64,000 bases of DNA from Gammaproteobacteria bacterium (GCA_030147635.1 JASBUZ010000036.1:79959-143958); one strand, 5' to 3'; positions 42,287-51,005 are shown, counted from the first letter of the stretch. Numbers and translations are program-made. Notes: a model not told the origin generated them from the sequence alone.

Positions 42287-43965
42287 TTTCTCAAAATACA
42301 TTCAGTCCGTCGGTTCGCCTTGCACTGCTTTTAGCTTTCACTGGTGTTTTGCTGCTTATGAAGGGGAGTATCGAGCAGCAAAAATTACCTTATGTGGTGA
42401 GTTTTACAGGGATTTCTGATTCACCAGGGGCGCGTTCTAGTACTTACTTACTAGAGCGCGATGAAAAAATGATGCTCCAGCTGATTCCCTCAGGCCACAG
42501 CAAAAAAAAATTATTGGTTCAAATGACTAGTAATTATCCTCTGAGATTACAGACCTCCTCAACCAATAACACTATTTTTGATAAATATGAACTGAGCGCG
42601 AGTGCACCGGCTTGTAAGCCTACTTTGCATGGCTATACCTGTGATTTATTTGAATCTACCTCAAATATTGAGAATAAAAGCATTACTTTTATTGCACAAA
42701 AAGATGGAACAACCATTCATCTTAATCAAGTACAGCACTTAACAACTTCCCATATTACCAAGTTTGGCTCAAACCATTATTTGTTTCTTCTTGCCTTATT
42801 GATACTGCCGCTACCTATTCTGTGGCTTATTCATCATCGGTCTAAAATAGTTAGCCAATGGCTGATTATAAGCGTTGCAACCGCGAGTCTTAGCCTGATT
42901 CAACCCGTATTTACGATTGTTTTACTCGGCTTTCTTTATGGCATGTTTTCGTTCGGGAAATATTTTTTTGCACGTGAGACCAGCTATCTTGGCTTTACTT
43001 GGCTTGCAATTGGCCTCTCACTCTTTTTCCTAATTCAGGGCAAGTATAGCAGCCATATGCTACATACTTTATTTCCTCAATATGGAAATACAAATATTGG
43101 TATACCACTTGGTATATCTTATTTTGTGATTAGGTTGATTGATACGCTGTTGTCTTGGCGTCGAGGTGAGAATCAAAATATCTCTTTTAGAGAGTTTTTA
43201 TGTTACATCATTTTTCCACCTACTGTGCCTGCGGGGCCCATTGATACTTTATCCGACTTTCAGGCAAACCGCCTAGAAAAGTTTACCAAAGAGGATTTTG
43301 TAGCGGGTGTTGGAAGAATTATCATTGGTATTTTTAAAAAGGTTGTGATTGCAAGTTATATGATTGCACCTTTAGTGAGTCAGTTATTTGGCGAGGTTGT
43401 CACACATTCAGTTGTTTTAACGCCAAGTTATCAGACAGTACTCTTTTTGTTTTTTAGTTTTCTGTATGCATATATTGATTTTTCGGCATATTCAGACATT
43501 GCAATTGGTGCGAGTAGACTCTACGGTTATCGTATGATCGAAAATTTCACTTGGCCTATTCTTGCTCATAATCTGCACGAGTATTGGCGCTCATGGCATC
43601 GCTCTTTATCCTTGTGGTGTTTTCGAAATGTTTATTTTCCACTCACCATTAAAACAAGAAATACATATATTCCGCTGTATGTCACAATGGCAACTGTTGG
43701 ACTGTGGCATGTCTTTGGATTGCCTTGGTTTACTTGGGCGCTGTATCACGCCTCGGGTTTAAGCTTATTGACCTTCTTGCAGCGTAAAAAGATAAAGCTT
43801 ATATCTCGTCCGTTGCTACGTATTCTGGCTCATCCATTGAAGATATTGTTTACGCTTATTTTTGTGGCAGGTGGTTACAGTTTTGTTGTTTTCGATAATT
43901 TTTATCTTGCAGGTAGGGTGTTTTTAATCTACTGGGCAACACTTTTTTCTTTTGGGGCAGCTTGA
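42268..43965 (+). CDS. DltB-like MBOAT acyltransferase with extracytoplasmic insert
   Basis: 565 residues. The C-terminal MBOAT part (about 190-565) has PPTVPAGPIDTLSDF, DFSAYSDIAIGASRLYGY, HEYWRSWHRSLSLW (about 437-450) and the catalytic His481 in TVGLWHVFG. Its N-terminus is unusual: helix 1 (about 15-33), then about 130 mostly extracytoplasmic residues predicted beta-rich with a Cys pair (APACKPTLHGYTCDLF), and helix 2 (about 170-188). DltB and AlgI have no such domain. It would pass the acyl group from the carrier protein across the membrane. It overlaps the ligase gene start. Confidence 0.88.
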   Translation: MRFKRLISQNTFSPSVRLALLLAFTGVLLLMKGSIEQQKLPYVVSFTGISDSPGARSSTYLLERDEKMMLQLIPSGHSKKKLLVQMTSNYPLRLQTSSTNNTIFDKYELSASAPACKPTLHGYTCDLFESTSNIENKSITFIAQKDGTTIHLNQVQHLTTSHITKFGSNHYLFLLALLILPLPILWLIHHRSKIVSQWLIISVATASLSLIQPVFTIVLLGFLYGMFSFGKYFFARETSYLGFTWLAIGLSLFFLIQGKYSSHMLHTLFPQYGNTNIGIPLGISYFVIRLIDTLLSWRRGENQNISFREFLCYIIFPPTVPAGPIDTLSDFQANRLEKFTKEDFVAGVGRIIIGIFKKVVIASYMIAPLVSQLFGEVVTHSVVLTPSYQTVLFLFFSFLYAYIDFSAYSDIAIGASRLYGYRMIENFTWPILAHNLHEYWRSWHRSLSLWCFRNVYFPLTIKTRNTYIPLYVTMATVGLWHVFGLPWFTWALYHASGLSLLTFLQRKKIKLISRPLLRILAHPLKILFTLIFVAGGYSFVVFDNFYLAGRVFLIYWATLFSFGAA

Positions 43966-45395
43966 TGAATATACAAATAGGGGGTATTGCTGCTCAGATT
44001 ATCGAAGTGCTGCAATGCACAGTAGATAAGCCTATTTTAATTTGTGATGAACACTCACTCACAATCAAAGCTTTTCTCCAGAAAATAAACAGGCGCTGTG
44101 ATGAGCTTGTTTCACAAGGTGTTAAGCCCAAACAAAAAGTATTTATTTCGACGCAAAGGGGGCTTGCATACTGGATTGATTTACTTGCGGTGTGGCGACT
44201 TGGAGCTATCGTTATTCCCCTAGATGCATCGTTAGGCTCGCTTGAGCTTGACGTTTTATTTGAGGTTGTTCCCCCTGATTATTTGATATCGACTGATGGT
44301 TCTATTGTTTGCCAAGCGAACAATAGAGCATCCGTGGATAAGCAAGAAAAGCTTGCGGCCATTTTATTTACCAGTGGCTCAACAGGGCGGCCTAAAGGTG
44401 TCATGTTGACACATGGTGCTGTATTGAACAATGCAATGGCGGTACTGGAGGAAATTAACTTATCTGATAAAGATACTTTAAGCATTGCAACCAACTTCCA
44501 TTTTACGAGTGCTATTTGTCACTTTTTATCTGCTATGCTCACAGGAGCAACTTTTGTATCGACAGAACAAAAACTTTTGCACCTCGATTTGGTAACCTAT
44601 TTAAAAGAAAGCAATAGCACTTGTTTTGGAGGCTCCCCCATACAAGTCAGCTGGATAGTCGAGTGCGCACCCAAAGTGCCTCTGAACTTGAGGTGGATTA
44701 TGTCGTCGGGTGATCATCTGAATGCGGCCATTAGAAAGCAACTTTCGGCCGTGATGCCAAAAACAGTACTTTATGTCGTATATGGTCTTACAGAGGTGGG
44801 TGGGCGTCTTTGTCTGTTTGAACATCATACGGCATGTTCTGAAGAGCAGACGGGAGCTGTTGGCAAGCCAATTCGTAATATGTGTATCGAAGTATTGTCG
44901 GAAGATATGACGCCTTGTCAGGCAGGAGACGTCGGAGAGATTTATGTGTCTGGTGCCTACATTTTCTCTGGATATTACCACCTTCATTCTGAAGACTTAG
45001 TGGACGGTCGATTCAAAACAGGGGATTTTGGGTATTTAACGCAGTCAGGGGATTTATGTTTGATGGGGCGCCGAGACCAAGTCTTCAAATGTGCAGGAAA
45101 AAAAGTAAGTACTTACCCCATTTATAATGCACTACAGGCTGTTTCGTGTTTTGAAGATGTGGTTGTGATGCCTATTGCGGATAGCCTATTAGGGCATGTT
45201 CCTTGTGTGGTATATAGCTTAAAAGCAGGACATGTGTTTGAAAAAGGGGCTGTGCTCTCATTGCTTAGAAAAACATTGCCTTCTAATCATATTCCAAGAA
45301 CGTATATTGAAATAGATAAGCTCCCACGAACTGGCTCGGGTAAACCTAAGTACCAAGAAATTAGGAAGCTATTGACTAGGGCTATTGTCCCATAA
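43965..45395 (+). CDS. DltA-like AMP-forming acid/amino-acid ligase
   Basis: About 476 residues from the ATG at 43965 (TGATG overlap with the MBOAT stop; TTG at 43962 is an alternative). It adenylates an acid and loads the carrier. Core motifs are ILFTSGSTGRPKGVMLTHG (A3), YGLTEVGGR (A5), KTGDFGYL (A7), GRRDQVFKCAGKKV (A8) and LPRTGSGKPKYQEI (A10, catalytic Lys). Two-lobed ANL length is normal. Substrate pocket residues do not let me say whether D-alanine or another acid is used. The last 27 bases overlap the convergent mvk gene. Confidence 0.87.
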   Translation: MNIQIGGIAAQIIEVLQCTVDKPILICDEHSLTIKAFLQKINRRCDELVSQGVKPKQKVFISTQRGLAYWIDLLAVWRLGAIVIPLDASLGSLELDVLFEVVPPDYLISTDGSIVCQANNRASVDKQEKLAAILFTSGSTGRPKGVMLTHGAVLNNAMAVLEEINLSDKDTLSIATNFHFTSAICHFLSAMLTGATFVSTEQKLLHLDLVTYLKESNSTCFGGSPIQVSWIVECAPKVPLNLRWIMSSGDHLNAAIRKQLSAVMPKTVLYVVYGLTEVGGRLCLFEHHTACSEEQTGAVGKPIRNMCIEVLSEDMTPCQAGDVGEIYVSGAYIFSGYYHLHSEDLVDGRFKTGDFGYLTQSGDLCLMGRRDQVFKCAGKKVSTYPIYNALQAVSCFEDVVVMPIADSLLGHVPCVVYSLKAGHVFEKGAVLSLLRKTLPSNHIPRTYIEIDKLPRTGSGKPKYQEIRKLLTRAIVP

Positions 45396-46220
45396 ACTCA
45401 ACACATACCCGCCTTGTCCTGAGCCTGTTGGTTTAACTGCGAGTGCACCTGCTGCAAGCAGTTCGTCCATATGCTTTCTGAGTGGTTGATTAATCAGTCC
45501 CCAGGATTCAAAGCATTGAGACGCTGATTGAATTGCTTCTATAAGGCTTGTTTGATGCTTAGGATCTCGAAGCGCTGCATGTGCTTGCGTTACACTTTTT
45601 GCCATTGCGTCATCAATGCACTCTGCTTGTCGCCTGTTTTGCTTCCACAGTTTCTCAACTTGCTGAATACACTCAGAGGTAACTCCGGACTCACCTGAAA
45701 ATGAAAGTTGCCAATGCGGCTCCCAGGTTTGTGTTACAGGCTGCATTTCGCCTGCTTGAAAATAGATACCATGCTCAGTTGCGGCACTGCCTGCAATATC
45801 GAGCCCACTGCTTTGGCCGTGTAGTGTATCTTCAAGTGACTTAGCAAATTTAAATAAATTTATTGCTGCATTAAAATCTGTTTTAAACCAGCGTGTGATG
45901 GCGACACAAAGTGCAGCAGACGCGCCGAGTCCTGCGCCAATCGGAATTTGATTAATAAGATGCAATTCACCTTGGAGTTGGTCTGAGTCTAGTCCAAGTT
46001 TTTCAAAGCCTGCATGCAGTAGCTTCCAAATCGCAGGGAGACAGGTATCCGCATTTTCACCTTGATATTTCAGGGTGAGTGGTGTGTTTGATTTTTTGTA
46101 AGTTAAGCGTAGCGCTTTGTCTTTGAGCGGAAACACCAGGGCCGGATGTCCTCTGAGTACCGCATGCTCTCCCGCTAAAATCCATTTACCATAACTTGTG
46201 GTTTCAAAATCATATGACAT
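45369..46220 (-). CDS. Mevalonate kinase (GHMP family)
   Basis: About 283 residues from the ATG at 46220 (MSYDFETTSYGKWILAGEH). A longer reading to 46367 lies inside mvaD and is unlikely. The ATP loop is PIGAGLGASAALCVA, the N-terminal GKWILAGEHAVLRGHPAL is the mevalonate-kinase type start, and KPTGSGQGGYVLSL is the C-terminal GHMP motif. It phosphorylates mevalonate in isoprenoid synthesis. It overlaps mvaD by 11 bases, and the two form a leftward operon. Confidence 0.87.
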   Translation of the reverse strand: MSYDFETTSYGKWILAGEHAVLRGHPALVFPLKDKALRLTYKKSNTPLTLKYQGENADTCLPAIWKLLHAGFEKLGLDSDQLQGELHLINQIPIGAGLGASAALCVAITRWFKTDFNAAINLFKFAKSLEDTLHGQSSGLDIAGSAATEHGIYFQAGEMQPVTQTWEPHWQLSFSGESGVTSECIQQVEKLWKQNRRQAECIDDAMAKSVTQAHAALRDPKHQTSLIEAIQSASQCFESWGLINQPLRKHMDELLAAGALAVKPTGSGQGGYVLSLWDNSPSQ

Positions 46221-47160
46221 GAAGGTTGTTCTCCATGGCTTCTGATTTAAAGCGTAGCGCTTCTGCACTTTGGTCTTCTCTATACAAGAGATGAATATTG
46301 GGGCCTGCATCCATTGTGACGAGTGGCCCATCGCCTTGGTTTTGCCATGCTTCTTGCAAAGAGGCAAGCAGTGTCAGCGTTTTATCGGTCATATAGCTAA
46401 ACGGTGGCTTGGAGGCACTAAATAAGGCATGCATATCTTGAAATTCACGCCAGCAAATTTGATATGCCTCGTCCCAAGCTTGTGCTTGCATGGCTTTAAG
46501 GAGTTGTTCTAAATTTTCTTCTGCACGTATTTTACGTGCTGGATATTCAGCGAGTTGACTGACCCGTCGGTGCGCTTCACTCGATGAGACTTTTTTCTCA
46601 TCCTGATGAATTAAAATAACCTGATGAATGAGCTTTGGGTAAGGGAGCTCGATAGCGCCCACTTGCTCTTGATTCCAAATCGACCAAGGCTCAAAGAAGG
46701 AGCGGCAAGATGAGCCGGAGCCAAGGCGGCTTAAGCGTGCTTGCTCTTCAATGCTTGGAGGCGAGGTATGGGTACACATAGCGCATGCCTGAGTGGCGGC
46801 CTTAGTGAGAGCCGCAAAGCTTGAGGCAGAACTTGCAAGGCCCGTGCCATGCGGAAAGTTATTAGCTGAGCGTATGATAAAATGCTCGCTGCAGCCGAGG
46901 GCTTGCTTAATCAATTGTAGGTGGTTTAAAAAACGCTGCTGTGCTTTTTCAGAAAAAACATGGGGCACAAAATCTGCTTGTTGTTCGAGTGGCTCCCAAG
47001 TATCTCTGCCTTCGCTACTTTTCTCTAATTCAACGCGTGTTACCAGGTGTGGCAAAGTATAGGAGAGTGAGGTATTCAGCGGAATATTGCGATTGCCTGG
47101 AGCTTTGCCCATATATTTGATGAGGGCGATATTAGAAGGAGCGTCAGTAGACCATTTCAT
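46210..47160 (-). CDS. mvaD: Diphosphomevalonate decarboxylase
   Basis: 316 residues. SNIALIKYMGKAPGNRNIPLNTSLSYTL is the diagnostic N-terminus (Lys and Asn contact the substrate). GTGLASSASSFAALTKAA is the ATP loop, RLGSGSSCRSFF follows, and VTMDAGPNIHLL (catalytic Asp) ends it. It makes isopentenyl diphosphate. A mevalonate pathway is uncommon in Proteobacteria but known in Coxiella and Legionella, which supports the taxonomic reading. Confidence 0.94.
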   Translation of the reverse strand: MKWSTDAPSNIALIKYMGKAPGNRNIPLNTSLSYTLPHLVTRVELEKSSEGRDTWEPLEQQADFVPHVFSEKAQQRFLNHLQLIKQALGCSEHFIIRSANNFPHGTGLASSASSFAALTKAATQACAMCTHTSPPSIEEQARLSRLGSGSSCRSFFEPWSIWNQEQVGAIELPYPKLIHQVILIHQDEKKVSSSEAHRRVSQLAEYPARKIRAEENLEQLLKAMQAQAWDEAYQICWREFQDMHALFSASKPPFSYMTDKTLTLLASLQEAWQNQGDGPLVTMDAGPNIHLLYREDQSAEALRFKSEAMENNLHVI

Positions 47161-47181
47161 GTTTTTTTATCCTGGGATACT

Positions 47182-47835
47182 TTAGTGACCGGGGATGTCA
47201 CCCCACAGCAGTTTGTGAAGTTGCATCTGGAAACGCACCGAGAGTTTATCTTCTAAGATCCATTCTGCCAAGACTTTGGGAGAAAGCTCGTCCGCACTGG
47301 GTGAAAAGAGGACTTCTGTGCGTGCACTGAGCCTATGGGTTTGTATCATTTCACAAGCCCAGTCATAATCTTCTCGGCTGCACACGACAAATTTAATGCT
47401 GTCTGTTGGCTTGATATAGTCTAAGTTCTCGAGTTTGTTTTTTGCTTCTTCTTTAGAGCCTGGTGTTTTTAAATCCAGTACTATCATCACGCGTTTGTCG
47501 ACTTGTGAGATATCAAGAGAGCCACTGGTTTCAAGTGATACAGAGAAGCCCTCATCGCAAAGCTTTTTTAAAAGAGGTATGCAGCCAATTTGTGCCAAAG
47601 GCTCACCGCCGGTGACACACACATGCTTGCAGCTAAAGCTCTGGATTTGTGACAGAATCTCATCAAGGCTTAGGTTTTTGCCGCCATGAAATGCATAAGC
47701 GCTGTCACAGTACTGACAACGCAGGGGGCATCCAGTCAGGCGCACAAAAACAGTCGGTATGCCGACTGTTTTTGATTCTCCTTGAAGCGAATGAAATATT
47801 TCCGTAATACGAAGTTGGTTTAACAAACGACTCAT
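47182..47835 (-). CDS. queE: 7-carboxy-7-deazaguanine synthase
   Basis: 217-residue radical-SAM enzyme of queuosine synthesis. FHSLQGESKTVGIPTVFVR and the cluster motif CPLRCQYC (CX3CX2C) are followed by VCVTGGEPLAQ and the LHKLLWG end. It converts carboxy-tetrahydropterin to the deazaguanine core. Together with queH at 20.1 kb it shows that the first committed and last steps of the Q pathway are present. It lies 5 bases after cpoB on the same strand. Confidence 0.95.
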   Translation of the reverse strand: MSRLLNQLRITEIFHSLQGESKTVGIPTVFVRLTGCPLRCQYCDSAYAFHGGKNLSLDEILSQIQSFSCKHVCVTGGEPLAQIGCIPLLKKLCDEGFSVSLETSGSLDISQVDKRVMIVLDLKTPGSKEEAKNKLENLDYIKPTDSIKFVVCSREDYDWACEMIQTHRLSARTEVLFSPSADELSPKVLAEWILEDKLSVRFQMQLHKLLWGDIPGH

Positions 47836-47840
47836 GATAG

Positions 47841-48719
47841 TTAACTACGAATGGACTCCAGCTTAGAGGCTGCGAGCTGGGCAGCGCGGGTGTCTGGGTA
47901 ATTTCGAATTACGGCTTTTAAGTGCTCACGAGCAGAATCTTTTTGTCCAGATTCAGCCAAGGCATAACCAAGCTTGAGTGAGGAAGCTGCTGATTTGCTT
48001 GAGCTTGGGAAAGAGCTCAATACTGTTTCAAACTGCTGGATGGCATCGGGGTAAGCTTTTTTGGTCATGTAGAGCTCGCCAAGCCAGTAGTGTGCGTTTG
48101 CGGTGTAGCCACCTCGTGGGTAGTGATTGATGAAGCTTTTCATAGCCATTAATGCTTTATCAAACTCTTTATTTTTAATGAGTTCATAAGCAGCAAGGTA
48201 GCTCACTTGCTCATCAGCAGGGTTACCTCGTGGAACAGTGCTCTCAGGTAAGCTGTCAATAGGTTGTTGTGTGTTCTTTGCCTGCTTGTTGGCGATAGGC
48301 GTAGGGGCATTATTGCTGTTACCACTTTCACGCAGTCTTGCATCTAAATCTTTATAGAAGTCGAGTTGCTGTTGTTTGAGTGATTGTAAAGCATGGGTTT
48401 GGACTTCGAGTTGTCCACGCAGTTCACTAAGCTCTTGCTGTAAGCTTTGCATTTTGCTGAACATATCGGTGGCGTCTTGATGGGTGTCACTCGAGTTATC
48501 TTCTCGAGCAAGTGCCACGTGACTGTTGTCCTCGTCAGCGGAAGCTAAATCTATTTCTTCTTGCATAAAAGCCACTGGCTGCTGCTCTGCAGCAGCCAGT
48601 TGTTCATCAAAGAGCGCGAAGTTTTCACTCTCATCCACCACTGGGGCATCGGCAAAAGCGGTCCAGGCTAAACTACTTCCCAGGCAAGCTGCTAAGATGT
48701 GATGAACTGTTTTTTTCAT
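47841..48719 (-). CDS. cpoB: Cell division coordinator CpoB (YbgF)
   Basis: 292 residues, periplasmic. A signal peptide (about 1-23, ending AFADA), an acidic linker, a trimeric coiled coil (about 88-120, MQSLQQELSELRGQLEVQ) and a C-terminal TPR domain (YLAAYELIKNKEFDKALMAM, YTANAHYWLGELYM) are in the known order. It links PBP1B and Tol-Pal during envelope constriction. It follows pal after an 11-base gap. tolQRAB are not in the window. Confidence 0.93.
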   Translation of the reverse strand: MKKTVHHILAACLGSSLAWTAFADAPVVDESENFALFDEQLAAAEQQPVAFMQEEIDLASADEDNSHVALAREDNSSDTHQDATDMFSKMQSLQQELSELRGQLEVQTHALQSLKQQQLDFYKDLDARLRESGNSNNAPTPIANKQAKNTQQPIDSLPESTVPRGNPADEQVSYLAAYELIKNKEFDKALMAMKSFINHYPRGGYTANAHYWLGELYMTKKAYPDAIQQFETVLSSFPSSSKSAASSLKLGYALAESGQKDSAREHLKAVIRNYPDTRAAQLAASKLESIRS

Positions 48720-48730
48720 AGCTGTACCTC

Positions 48731-49240
48731 TTATTTGGCTTCGTAGCTAAGTTCTACGCGTCTGTTTTGAGCTCGGTCTTCATCACTATGCCCCATGCGC
48801 ACAGGTTTTTCTTTACCATAGCTCACAACGCGCATTTGCTGCTTGCCAACACCTGCCATACGTATCATGTGTGCTACAGAACGTGCACGACGCTCACCAA
48901 GCGCTACGTTATATTCTCGGCTACCACGCTCATCGGTGTGTCCTGCCAATAAAATACGTGCTGATGGATGTGATTTTAGGTATTTTGCTTGAGCATTTAC
49001 AGATGCAACATACTTAGAAGCAACTGTGCTACTGTCATAACCGAATAAATACACTTGGTTGTGAGGGGCATCTGTTGTATACATCTCACCCGCCATTTGG
49101 CCTGGGAAATGGGTTAAATTTCCTAAACCATTAAAGTCTAACCCTGTTCCATCGAGTAAGTTTCCTGATTTAGAACACGATGCGACGAACAATGCAGCAG
49201 CTGCAATGCTCCCAACTTTTAGAAAGGCTTTGATACTCAT
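48731..49240 (-). CDS. pal: Peptidoglycan-associated lipoprotein Pal
   Basis: 169 residues from the ATG at 49240 (MSIKAFLKVG), with AAGGAG seven bases before; a longer frame to 49324 is not supported. The signal peptide ends at the lipobox VASC. The OmpA-type domain has YLFGYDSSTV, LLAGHTDERGSREYNVALGERRA (Asp/Arg contact diaminopimelate), VSYGKEKPV and DEDRAQNRRVEL. It anchors the outer membrane to peptidoglycan as part of Tol-Pal. It is followed by cpoB and then queE. Confidence 0.96.
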   Translation of the reverse strand: MSIKAFLKVGSIAAAALFVASCSKSGNLLDGTGLDFNGLGNLTHFPGQMAGEMYTTDAPHNQVYLFGYDSSTVASKYVASVNAQAKYLKSHPSARILLAGHTDERGSREYNVALGERRARSVAHMIRMAGVGKQQMRVVSYGKEKPVRMGHSDEDRAQNRRVELSYEAK

Positions 49241-49335
49241 CCGAAATCTCCTTGTTGATGAAAAGTGAAGGTTGTTTTTATTTTTAAATATATGCCTAAT
49301 CATCTTACGGCTATGGCAGCTCATTGTACAGCATC

Positions 49336-49971
49336 TTAGGTTTTATGACCACCTCTGTCATTCTGTACTTGTCTGATTACAAAATCCAGTGCCTGATTCA
49401 CAAAAAGCGTGGCAGCATGATTTGCGGCAATCACACCGCCATAGGGGGTGTTGGTTTTGCAAGGGATACGCTCTTTCACAAGATGGGAGGCAAGGACTCG
49501 ATTATCTGAGATACGAGTTACTGTAATTTTGGCCGTGAACTGAATCGCACTTTGCTTGGATAGAAAATCTTGCTGCAGTTCAAGCAGCTGAGTATCCAAG
49601 CGATAATCTGCTTTGTCTGCGTAAGGGCTTGAGGTAATGGCCCGGAATGCATGGCTTTCTTGAAAGCGTTGCACAAGCAGTGGATAGAGCATATCAGCAG
49701 GTGGACTTGACCAGGCATTTTTTGCAAACGGTTCGAGCGTAAAAGGTTTTTTGACATAGAGCATCTGATTGGTTCTGTATCCTGCCAGTGCCTCAGGTTT
49801 TGAGATGAGTAGTGCATAAGGCATGTGTCTTTGCTGTGGAGCCTTGGTGTGTTTTAGGGTGAGGGTGTATTGATTAGTAATTTGTTTGTTCACGGGGCCA
49901 CAACCGGCGCTTAGCAACAGCGCACCGAGAATGAGCGTGCCGAAACATTTGGGAAAGAAGGCATAATTCAC
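49336..49971 (-). CDS. PqiC/DUF330-like auxiliary lipoprotein of the MCE transporter
   Basis: 211 residues. The signal peptide ends with the lipobox LSAGC, with GPVNKQITNQYTLTL after it. DUF330-type sequence follows: LLISKPEALAGYRTNQMLYVKKPFTLEPFAKNAWSSPPADML and QLDTQLLELQQDF. This is the outer-membrane lipoprotein partner of MCE (PqiB/MlaD-type) systems. It overlaps the MCE gene stop by four bases. Last gene of the leftward mla-like operon. Confidence 0.87.
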   Translation of the reverse strand: MNYAFFPKCFGTLILGALLLSAGCGPVNKQITNQYTLTLKHTKAPQQRHMPYALLISKPEALAGYRTNQMLYVKKPFTLEPFAKNAWSSPPADMLYPLLVQRFQESHAFRAITSSPYADKADYRLDTQLLELQQDFLSKQSAIQFTAKITVTRISDNRVLASHLVKERIPCKTNTPYGGVIAANHAATLFVNQALDFVIRQVQNDRGGHKT

Positions 49972-50834
49972 TGATGTTCTCCTGGGCCGAGTTTCTGAGG
50001 TGCACTACCACGGATGATAACCGCCGGGTTTTGGCGCATCTCAGCACTTACTTTTTCAAGGTTTGCAGCAATGTCATTGAGGCGCCGCATCAGTAACGTA
50101 ATCGGCGGTAGGGTTTGCTGTGAAATTTGGTCAATGCTGTTTTTGCCCGCTTTCATGGTGACGGTGAACTGCTTACCTGATTCAGAGACATCGTCTGCCA
50201 TGGTATCAAATTTCTGAGCGCTGACTTTCAGGCTTTTGGCCAGCTTGGGTAGCTCCTTGAGCGTTTCATTAATATTTTTATTATTTTTAGTGAACACAGC
50301 AGAGAGTTCTTCAAGGTTCTTGAGGGTTCTCTCGATGTTATCTGCATTTTCTTTATTGAAGAAGCGCTTTAAATCAGCGGTTAACGTATTTACGTTACTT
50401 TCTAGCTGATTGAAAAAAGAGGGTTTAGATGGAATGATTGGGTAAGGGGCATTTGGCGCTTTTTTTAGAGGCACTAGAGATGGGGTGCTCGCAGTAAGGC
50501 CTAAGTAGGTGGTCCCGGTGATGCCTTGGAACACAAGCGTTGCTTCGGTACTTTCTGTGATGGGTACATCATCTTCAATGTTGAGCACTAAAATCACTTG
50601 CTCGGGATTTTCATGGTTGAGCTCGATAGAGTTAATAAACCCAACTCGAACGCCGTTATACTTGATGGGAGAATCTTCTGAAAGTCCGGAGACGGATTCA
50701 TTGAGGTAAGTGAGGTAAGTTTTGTAGGTTTTTCTGTCAAAGCCGACAGAAAGCCAGAGGCTTGCCGATAAGAGGCCTGCACCCAGGAGTAAGACAATGA
50801 ATCCAACCAGCGTGTAATTGGTTTTTGCTTCCAA
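49968..50834 (-). CDS. MlaD-family (MCE) substrate-binding protein
   Basis: About 288 residues. I choose the TTG at 50834 (MEAKTNYTLVGFIVLL) because AGGAG lies seven bases ahead and E-x-K-x-N-Y-x-x-V-G is the family start; the frame open to 50885 would run through a palindrome. One membrane helix, then the MCE domain (GLSEDSPIKYNGVRVGFINSI, FQGITGTTYLGL) and a long helical segment follow. It binds phospholipid in the periplasm and ferries it between membranes. Confidence 0.9.
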   Translation of the reverse strand: MEAKTNYTLVGFIVLLLGAGLLSASLWLSVGFDRKTYKTYLTYLNESVSGLSEDSPIKYNGVRVGFINSIELNHENPEQVILVLNIEDDVPITESTEATLVFQGITGTTYLGLTASTPSLVPLKKAPNAPYPIIPSKPSFFNQLESNVNTLTADLKRFFNKENADNIERTLKNLEELSAVFTKNNKNINETLKELPKLAKSLKVSAQKFDTMADDVSESGKQFTVTMKAGKNSIDQISQQTLPPITLLMRRLNDIAANLEKVSAEMRQNPAVIIRGSAPQKLGPGEHQ

Positions 50835-50869
50835 GCGTCCGGCTCCTATTTGACTCGTTTTTTCTAGGA

Positions 50870-50986
50870 TGTGTTGACAATTCACCTACCGCCTACGTTC
50901 CGCGACTTGTTCGCGGAACCCATGGACCCCGTGGACAAGCCACGGGGCGTAGGGCTTTGGAGGTGGTGTGGTGAATTGTCAACACA
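50870..50986. repeat. 117-bp nested palindrome inside the mla-like operon
   Basis: The outer arms 50870-50886 and 50970-50986 are a perfect 17-bp inverted repeat (TGTGTTGACAATTCACC). Inside are six-base arms CCTACG (50892-50897) / CGTAGG (50948-50953). Within those lie two perfect 8-bp hairpins: GTTCCGCG / CGCGGAAC (50897-50919) and CCCCGTGG / CCACGGGG (50927-50947). It would fold to a three-way-junction structure on either strand. It has no coding capacity and is much more GC-rich than the surroundings. It looks like a mobile palindromic element (MITE or REP type) sitting between the ATPase gene and the MCE gene. Confidence 0.9.
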
Positions 50987-51005
50987 CCTTACTTTTAGAA
51001 CTAGT

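Noticed and set aside
50835-50885. Longer N-terminus for the MlaD-family protein
   Set aside because: The extension reads into the nested palindrome and lacks the family E-x-K-x-N-Y start, which begins at the TTG at 50834.
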